Shown: positions 58,872 to 64,000 of the stretch, one piece after another
Layout: every line of letters begins with the position of its first letter
Position numbering within the stretch: the first letter of the stretch is position 1
Notes under the pieces: model-generated
What the model was told of the DNA's origin: nothing
Database searches by the model: none
What the model saw: only the letters and a program-made list of their open reading frames with translations
Assembly (NCBI RefSeq): GCF_001465545.3
Contig: NZ_CP013480.3
Coordinates: 1,550,001-1,614,000 of the forward strand
Length of the DNA stretch: 64,000 nt
Source: Pandoraea norimbergensis
GTDB lineage: Bacteria; Pseudomonadota; Gammaproteobacteria; Burkholderiales; Burkholderiaceae
Direction of reading: 5' to 3'
Position numbers and translations under genes: made by a program

Positions 58872-60689
58872 TCAGTGTCCGGCATCCACGTTGAGGCGTC
58901 CGCTCGCGAAGGCCACCTCGAGTTCTCCCGCAGGCAGGGCTTTCGACACCAGCCAGCCCTGGATGGAATGGCAGCCGCGATCGATCAGCATCTGCCGTTG
59001 TTCTTCGGTCTCCACCCCTTCAGCGACCGCCGACAGACCCAATTCGCGTGCCAGCCCCAGAACGGCCGTCACAATCGTACGGTCGTTCGGTGACGTCGGC
59101 ATGTCTTTCACGAAGCTGCGGTCGATCTTGAGCGCCGAGAGCGGGAATCGCTTCAGATAGCCCAGACTCGAATAGCCGGCGCCAAAGTCGTCCACGGCAA
59201 AGCGCACGCCCAACGTCTGCAATTCGCGCAAGACGAGGTTGGCCTGCTCCGGGTCGCGCATCAGCACGCTTTCGGTAATTTCGAGCACCAGCCGATGGCC
59301 TTCCACGCCTGAATCGGCAATCGCTTGCCAGACCAGACTCGGAAACGACGGATGGTGGAACTGCTGCGCCGAGACGTTGACCGACATGTACAGCCCGTCG
59401 AGCCGGGTGCTGCCCCAGCGCGCGAGCTGCATACAAGCGGCGCGCAGTGCCCAGCCGCCGAGCAGGTTGATCAGGCCGTTGGCTTCGGCCAGCGGAATGA
59501 ACTCTGCGGGCGAGACCGGGCCGAGCGCCGGATGCCAGCGCATCAGCGCTTCCACACCCTTCACGTTGAGCGTGATCGGGTCGCAGATCGGCTGATAGTG
59601 CAAACTGAATTCACCGTTGTGAATGGCCTCGAACATGGCCGATTCCAACGAGAAAGCCTTCCGGTGCAGATCGCCCAGATCGTCCGTGTAGACGAACAGA
59701 CCGTTGCGGCCGCGATCCTTGGCGCAATACATGGCGGCGTCGGCGTGCTTGATCAGCAGGCCGGCGGAATCGCCGTGTTGCGGGAAGAACGACACGCCGA
59801 TGCTCGTGGTCAGGTGGAGCAGTTGATCGCCGACCTGAAACGGTTGCTGCACGGCGGAGAGCAGGCGCTTCATGATGCCGCCCAGCGCTTGTTCGTTGTC
59901 GCAACCAGGCAGCACGAGCACAAACTCGTCGCCGCCCATGCGCGCGGCCATGTCGGTTTCGCGAATCTGGGCGATCAGGCGTTGGCCGGCGTCGCGCAAC
60001 AATTGGTCGCCCACGTCGTGGCCGAGCGAGTCGTTGACCTTCTTGAATCCATCGAGATCGAGCAGGGCGACGGCAAAGTTCGGGCCGCCTTCACGGGCGT
60101 GCTGAATCGCCTCGGTGATGCACTGCTGAATATATTGACGATTGCCGAGCCCGGTCACCGCATCGCGCACGGCCAGATCGGACAGGCGCGCTTCGTTTTC
60201 CTTGAACGCGGTGACGTCTTCCCCTTGAATCAGGAAGGTGGCAGGCGCGCCGGCGATACGAGGGGTGTACTGGGCGATGCGAAGCCGCATCCAGATGCGA
60301 TCGGTCAGACCGCGCAGCAGTCGTACGGTGCACTGCTGGGGACCGAGGGTCTGGGCGGCGGAAAAGGCATCCTGCAACAACGGGACATCTTCGATGCCGG
60401 TCAGCTCCATGAGCGTCGCGTGATCGATGTACTCACGCGAGTACTCGAGCAGGCGAAGGGAGGCATCGGCAATGAAAAGGAAGCGGCCGTCGGCCGCGAC
60501 ATGTGCCGAGAGTCCGCCGGTCAGCTCGACCAGCGCCCGGGATAACGCCGGGGCCGGTGCCGGGGCGCTAACCTCGGCGAGTGCCGGTGCCAGGGTCGAC
60601 GGTTCGACCAAAGGCACACCGGCTGGGAGTCGATCTGAACTCATTGTTGTTGTCTGTGCATGCTTCACGTCGAGCGCGACGCCGCTCAT
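58872..60689 (-). CDS. PAS-GGDEF-EAL cyclic-di-GMP signalling protein
   Basis: A 605-residue protein with a sensory N-terminal half (PAS-like, residues about 70-165, with the LIQGEDVTAFKENEARL linker), a GGDEF domain (residues about 170-330, intact ARMGGDEF diguanylate cyclase motif) and an EAL domain (residues about 345-600, with GVEALMRW, ENITESVLMRD-type helix and the metal-binding DDFGAGYSSLGYL). Both catalytic signatures look complete, so it could make or break c-di-GMP; which activity dominates cannot be told. GGGGAAG precedes ATG 60689. It forms an operon with the downstream HDOD gene. A TATAAT on the minus strand near 60765 fits its promoter. Confidence 0.92.
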   Translation of the reverse strand: MSGVALDVKHAQTTTMSSDRLPAGVPLVEPSTLAPALAEVSAPAPAPALSRALVELTGGLSAHVAADGRFLFIADASLRLLEYSREYIDHATLMELTGIEDVPLLQDAFSAAQTLGPQQCTVRLLRGLTDRIWMRLRIAQYTPRIAGAPATFLIQGEDVTAFKENEARLSDLAVRDAVTGLGNRQYIQQCITEAIQHAREGGPNFAVALLDLDGFKKVNDSLGHDVGDQLLRDAGQRLIAQIRETDMAARMGGDEFVLVLPGCDNEQALGGIMKRLLSAVQQPFQVGDQLLHLTTSIGVSFFPQHGDSAGLLIKHADAAMYCAKDRGRNGLFVYTDDLGDLHRKAFSLESAMFEAIHNGEFSLHYQPICDPITLNVKGVEALMRWHPALGPVSPAEFIPLAEANGLINLLGGWALRAACMQLARWGSTRLDGLYMSVNVSAQQFHHPSFPSLVWQAIADSGVEGHRLVLEITESVLMRDPEQANLVLRELQTLGVRFAVDDFGAGYSSLGYLKRFPLSALKIDRSFVKDMPTSPNDRTIVTAVLGLARELGLSAVAEGVETEEQRQMLIDRGCHSIQGWLVSKALPAGELEVAFASGRLNVDAGH

Positions 60690-60715
60690 CTGCTTCCCCG
60701 TTCAGGCAAACGCGC

Positions 60716-61033
60716 TCATGGCCGGACTGGGTCCGGCAGGTGTCCGATGGATTGTGGGCCATTATAGCCAAAGACGCCAGCGATTTTGGTGGCTGCAACC
60801 CCCGTTTCATGCCGCTTTCCACAGGTTTTCCCTTGTGGGTTTTTTTCTGACAAGAGGACGGGATATTTTTCCTGCGCCACATCTGCCGTCTGGCCCATAA
60901 CTGCCTCGAGAACGGCGTCTTTCCACGACGCCGGGCGGGACTGCCAAGCGTTATCGTGCGAGCGCCAGTCTACCCAAGCGCGAGCCGTTTGCGTGAGTTC
61001 GAATGATGGATTTTTGTCATTGCGATGCAACAT
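60716..61033 (-). CDS. Possible small protein, unrecognised
   Basis: A minus-strand frame ending at 60716, with ATGs at 61033 (105 residues, MLHRNDKNPSFELTQ) and 61075 (119 residues). Codon choice and the acidic/basic mix (RAWVDWRSHDNAWQS, AVMGQTADVAQEKYP) look more protein-like than most short frames here. No ribosome-binding site is clear, and its 3' end overlaps the promoter of the EAL gene. No family is recognised; it may be spurious. Confidence 0.3.
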   Translation of the reverse strand: MLHRNDKNPSFELTQTARAWVDWRSHDNAWQSRPASWKDAVLEAVMGQTADVAQEKYPVLLSEKNPQGKTCGKRHETGVAATKIAGVFGYNGPQSIGHLPDPVRP

Positions 61034-61154
61034 CGCAATTCGAACAGGCAGGAGTCGATTCGTAGGAATACCCATCGGTGCGCATCCATTCTCATGAATG
61101 CCTATGGGCCTACTCACAACGTGGGAATGCGGGGGCGGGGAGGGAGGCGCGGAA

Positions 61155-61199
61155 GCGGATGAAGCGGATGAGGCGGATGAGGCGGATGAAGCGGGACTC
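61155..61199. repeat. 9-bp tandem repeat (GCGGATGAR x5)
   Basis: Five consecutive copies of GCGGATGAA/GCGGATGAG at 61155-61199 lie 28 bp before the racemase stop codon on its 3' side. Unit length is a multiple of three, but it is outside the supported gene. Confidence 0.85.
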
Positions 61200-61226
61200 C
61201 GGCGGCGCGGCCGAAGTCCTGAAAGA

Positions 61227-61973
61227 TTACTGCTGTGACGTGCTTGTGTGGCTGTCGTGACCTTCGTGAGCCAGCGACCACGCGATGCAGGCGCGCGCCA
61301 ATGCGGCAGAGGCATCCAGACCGAAACGCGCCAGCGGGGTCTCGCACATGGCCAGCGCGACCGGAATCTCCGTGCAACCGAGAATGACGCGCTGTGCGCC
61401 AGCCGCCAGCAACGGCTCCATCGCCATCGCCAGCGCCTCGCCACCCCGGCGGATCTCGCCCGCCTTGGTCAGCCGGATCCCCTCGTTGACCAGCGCCTGC
61501 TGGGCAAGCGGTTCGGCCGCCGAGACAAAGTGGTAACCCAGCGCTTCAAGCCGCGGACGATAGACATTGGCATGGTGCGTGCCTTCGGTCGCCATCAATG
61601 CGATGGGGGACCCCGGGGCGACGCAACGCGACAGTTCGCCTGCCACGGCATCCACCACGTCCAGCACCGGCAGATGGGTCCGGGTGCGCAACGCTTCCAG
61701 CCACGCATGCGCGGTGTTGCAGGCAATGGCAATGCAGCCCGCGCCCGATTGTTCCAGCGCATGAACGCCATCGAGCATGCCGTCCAGCGGCGACGCGCCA
61801 TCGCGCAACAACGCCTCGGTACGGTCCGGAATCTGGGGCACGGAATACAGAATGAACGGGATGTGGTCCTGATCCCGGTCCGCCGGGTGCTGATCGACGA
61901 TCTTGCGGCACAGGTCGATGCCCGCGGCTGGCCCCATGCCGCCCAGAATGCCAAGCGTAGCGTGCGTGTTCAT
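61227..61973 (-). CDS. Aspartate/glutamate racemase family protein
   Basis: A 248-residue cofactor-independent racemase of the Asp/Glu/hydantoin racemase superfamily. It begins TLGILGGMGPAAGIDLCRK and carries the two catalytic cysteines in IACNTAHAW (about residue 85) and ILGCTEIPVAL (about residue 196). Such enzymes interconvert D- and L-amino acids, most often aspartate in this clade. It is upstream of a glutamate/aspartate-binding protein and near a DadA-like dehydrogenase, suggesting D-amino-acid use. Confidence 0.9.
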   Translation of the reverse strand: MNTHATLGILGGMGPAAGIDLCRKIVDQHPADRDQDHIPFILYSVPQIPDRTEALLRDGASPLDGMLDGVHALEQSGAGCIAIACNTAHAWLEALRTRTHLPVLDVVDAVAGELSRCVAPGSPIALMATEGTHHANVYRPRLEALGYHFVSAAEPLAQQALVNEGIRLTKAGEIRRGGEALAMAMEPLLAAGAQRVILGCTEIPVALAMCETPLARFGLDASAALARACIAWSLAHEGHDSHTSTSQQ

Positions 61974-62089
61974 GATGGTGGCAATTCAACTGACTGATGA
62001 AAATGATGCTTCGGCTGTCCGGAGGGGGGCTTCTCCCTCCCCCGGACTGCCGACGGACTGCTTTATGGCTTGACTACTGCTTCAACCGA

Positions 62090-62992
62090 TCAGTCGTACG
62101 CCTTCGTGACCGGGTCCTTGAACATGGCGCGCATCTCTACCGTCATCGGGTAGTTCATGTTCTGGTTCTTCGGCGGCACCGGCTGCGTGAACCACTTGTT
62201 GTACAGCTTCTCCATTTCGCCCGACTTTTCCATGTCGGCGATGACCGTGTTCACCACCTTGGTAAAGGCCGGATCATCCTTGCGCAGCATGCACGCATAG
62301 TTTTCGAACTGGAGGTTCGGGCCGACGATCTCGTAACCCTTGGCTTCGTCCGCCGGCAGGGCGGCGCGCTGACCGTACAGCAGCGGCTCGTCCATCACGA
62401 AGGCCACAGCGCGGCCTTGCTTGACGGTCAGGAAGCCGTCCGAGTGTTCCTTGGTCTGGATCAGGTTGAAACCGATCTCGCCCTTCTTGCCCGACAGAAT
62501 GCGGTCAGCCGTGGTGCCGGCCGTCGTCGAAATGGTCTTGCCCTTCAGGCTGTTCAGGTCGGTGATGCCCGAACCCGTCTTCGCAATCATCTTGATCGAG
62601 TACAGGAAGATGTTGTGCGAGAAGCCGACTTGCTTCGCACGCTCGAAGGTGTGGGTGGTCGAGCCGCACTCCAGATCGATCGTGCCGTTTTGCATCAGCG
62701 CGATACGGTTCTGCGAGGTGATCGGCGTTTCGGTGATCTTGATGTTCGGCAGGTTCAGGTCTTTCTTGACCGCGTCGACAATCTTCAACGCGATTTCCTG
62801 CGAGTAGCCGATCGTCTTGCCCGCGTTGTCCGTGTACGAGAACGGAATCGACGATTCGCGCACCCCGAGTGCGATCACGCCGGTGTCCTTGATCTTCTTG
62901 AGCGTTCCGGTCACTTCCTGCGCGCTGGCAGTGTGCGCGAACAGGCTGGCGGCAGCGCTGACGAGCAGCAGAGGGGCAAACAGCTTCTTCAT
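62090..62992 (-). CDS. gltI: Glutamate/aspartate ABC transporter periplasmic binding protein
   Basis: A 300-residue periplasmic solute-binding protein. The signal peptide (MKKLFAPLLLVSAAASLFAH) is cleaved after a TASA-type site, and the mature chain has the GltI/SBP3 pattern: GVIALGVRESSIPFSYTDNAG, QNRIALMQNGTIDLECGSTTH and a late FENYACMLRKDDPAF. The conserved NRIALMQNGTIDLECGSTT block is typical of glutamate/aspartate binding proteins. Its membrane and ATPase partners are not in the window to the left; they may lie beyond the right edge. It probably acts with the neighbouring racemase and dehydrogenase. Confidence 0.88.
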   Translation of the reverse strand: MKKLFAPLLLVSAAASLFAHTASAQEVTGTLKKIKDTGVIALGVRESSIPFSYTDNAGKTIGYSQEIALKIVDAVKKDLNLPNIKITETPITSQNRIALMQNGTIDLECGSTTHTFERAKQVGFSHNIFLYSIKMIAKTGSGITDLNSLKGKTISTTAGTTADRILSGKKGEIGFNLIQTKEHSDGFLTVKQGRAVAFVMDEPLLYGQRAALPADEAKGYEIVGPNLQFENYACMLRKDDPAFTKVVNTVIADMEKSGEMEKLYNKWFTQPVPPKNQNMNYPMTVEMRAMFKDPVTKAYD

Positions 62993-63161
62993 GGTCTCAG
63001 TCCTATAGGAACAAATGGTGCGGTGGTCCGCACCGTTGGAATATCAAACCAAAAATACCGATACAACCAGACACGCCTTCCCAACGGTCCCCGTGGGAGT
63101 GAACAAATGCTTGCCGGCATACGATCGGCCTGGAAGGCCTGTCATGTTCCGGCACCGCGCA

Positions 63162-64000
63162 TTACGCGGCCAGACGGGCAAACCCTGCCAGATCGACGGC
63201 CGGACGCTCGCCATCGATCGCATTGGCGATGACGCGCGCCGCGCCCATCGACAACGTGAAACCCAAACCGCCGTGGCCCACGTTCAGCCACAGATTTCCC
63301 AGCCGCCCCGCACGCCCCAGAATCGGACGCCCATGCGGCGTGGCCGGACGCATCCCCGTCCACTCCAGTGGTGCATGCGCACCGCGCAAGGCCGGGAACA
63401 AGTCGCCCGACAGCGAACGCAAGGCGTCGATGCGATGTTCGGCAATCCGAAAGTCGTAACCGACCAGATCGGCGATGCCCGCCACGCGCAAATGCTCGCC
63501 CAGACTCGCATACACGACCTTGTTGTCGGCATCCGTCACCGACACCTGCGGGCGCGCATCGACCGGTGCGTCGCGATACGTCAGGCTGTAACCCTTGAGC
63601 GGGTACAGCGAAATCGATTCGCCCACGGTGCGCAACAGCGGCATGGCCGCAAGACCGTTGGCGACAACCACGGCATCGACGGCGATATCTCCCGAGCGGG
63701 TGCGCACGGCGCGCACAGTGTCGCCACGCACGTCAAAGCCGGTAACGTCATGCTCGAAGCGCAACGCGCCGCGGGCATGGGCGCCGACGAGTCGCGCCAG
63801 TTCCTTGCACAGCAACTGGCAGTCGCCGGTGCCTTCGCCCGGGGTATGAATCCCGCCCGCCAGTTCGCCGGCAATCTTGCCGAGGGCAGGTTCCAGCGCA
63901 GCACAGGTGGCGGCGTCGACGCGACGCTGCGCGTAACCGAGGCCGTTCGCCAGTTCAAGCGAACGCTCTGCGGCGGCGAGCTTGGCGGCGTCGCGATACA
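63162..64000 (-). CDS. dadA: D-amino acid dehydrogenase (DadA-like), C-terminal part, cut by window edge
   Basis: About 280 residues of a FAD-dependent D-amino acid dehydrogenase; the start lies beyond the right edge. Visible signatures are GYAQRRVDAATCAALEPAL, the EGTGDCQLLCKELARL segment, and the C-terminal FAD-contacting WTGMRPATPHGRPILGR with NVGHGGLGFTLSMGAA, typical of the DadA/glycine oxidase group. It would oxidise D-amino acids to keto acids at the inner membrane face. With the Asp/Glu racemase and GltI it suggests a D-amino acid catabolic unit. dadA is given on family likeness only. Confidence 0.85.
   Translation of the reverse strand, partial: YRDAAKLAAAERSLELANGLGYAQRRVDAATCAALEPALGKIAGELAGGIHTPGEGTGDCQLLCKELARLVGAHARGALRFEHDVTGFDVRGDTVRAVRTRSGDIAVDAVVVANGLAAMPLLRTVGESISLYPLKGYSLTYRDAPVDARPQVSVTDADNKVVYASLGEHLRVAGIADLVGYDFRIAEHRIDALRSLSGDLFPALRGAHAPLEWTGMRPATPHGRPILGRAGRLGNLWLNVGHGGLGFTLSMGAARVIANAIDGERPAVDLAGFARLAA

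Larger units (their letters stand above)
60690..61226. other. Intergenic stretch with possible small gene, hairpin and tandem repeat
   Basis: About 540 bp. It holds the EAL gene promoter, a possible minus-strand small gene (60716-61033), a plus-strand hairpin CCACAGG/CCTTGTGG followed by TTTTTTT near 60829-60855, a 9-bp inverted repeat ATTGCGATG-caa-CATCGCAAT at 61019-61039 and the 9-bp tandem repeat at 61155-61199. Confidence 0.5.

Noticed and set aside
61155..61199. CRISPR array
   Set aside because: Units are 9 bp with no spacers; it is a simple tandem repeat.

Overview
The window is GC-rich, densely coded DNA of a betaproteobacterium, most likely a Burkholderiaceae member close to Pandoraea or Burkholderia. 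This rests on base composition, gene families (a DUF3563 micro-protein, the imuA-imuB-dnaE2 mutasome, a NorM-free purine catabolic cluster, CueR/CopA/CopZ) and several LysR/GntR-controlled small operons. The genus is an inference. Almost everything looks chromosomal; no rRNA, tRNA, CRISPR array or insertion sequence was recognised.

Layout. 0-5 kb: tail of a LysR regulator, an aconitase-family hydro-lyase with its domains in swapped order, an MFS transporter and a methyltransferase. 4.6-11 kb: divergent metR/metE (methionine synthesis) and pepN. 11-12.6 kb: a DUF4136 lipoprotein and a GDT1/UPF0016 manganese exporter behind a yybP-ykoY (Mn2+) riboswitch. 12.6-16.6 kb: an accessory island with a CesT-like type III secretion chaperone directly upstream of a large unrecognised protein (possible effector), divergent from a phosphodiester-glycosidase-like protein. 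No secretion apparatus is visible in the window, which makes this the most unusual region.

16.7-27 kb: a purine catabolic block. Guanine deaminase plus an AzgA-type permease, an adenine-deaminase-type enzyme and xanthine dehydrogenase xdhABC with a divergent LysR regulator together convert guanine and adenine to urate. A second purine (xanthine/urate-type) permease sits at 55.6 kb. 27-35 kb: dsbB, a DUF2848-GntR-amidase operon with an inverted repeat at its start, a CPA2 cation/proton antiporter, a PaaI-like thioesterase and ribB behind an FMN riboswitch.

35-40 kb: copper homeostasis. copZ and copA are divergent, each with a MerR-type promoter (19-bp spacer and CueR-like dyad). An EEP-family hydrolase and cueR follow; this CueR carries an unusual Ala/Ser-rich C-terminal tail. 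40-49 kb: a DUF3563 micro-protein, a Fur-boxed TonB siderophore receptor, a DUF995 secreted protein, a CsgG/DUF4810/DUF799 lipoprotein operon, a DUF1348 protein, mntH and a small membrane protein. 49-55 kb: a LexA-boxed imuA-imuB-dnaE2 SOS mutagenesis operon with low-complexity insertions, then an orphan HigA-like protein. 55-64 kb: purine permease, a GGDEF/EAL plus HDOD signalling pair, and an amino-acid set (Asp/Glu racemase, glutamate/aspartate-binding protein, DadA-like dehydrogenase cut by the window edge).
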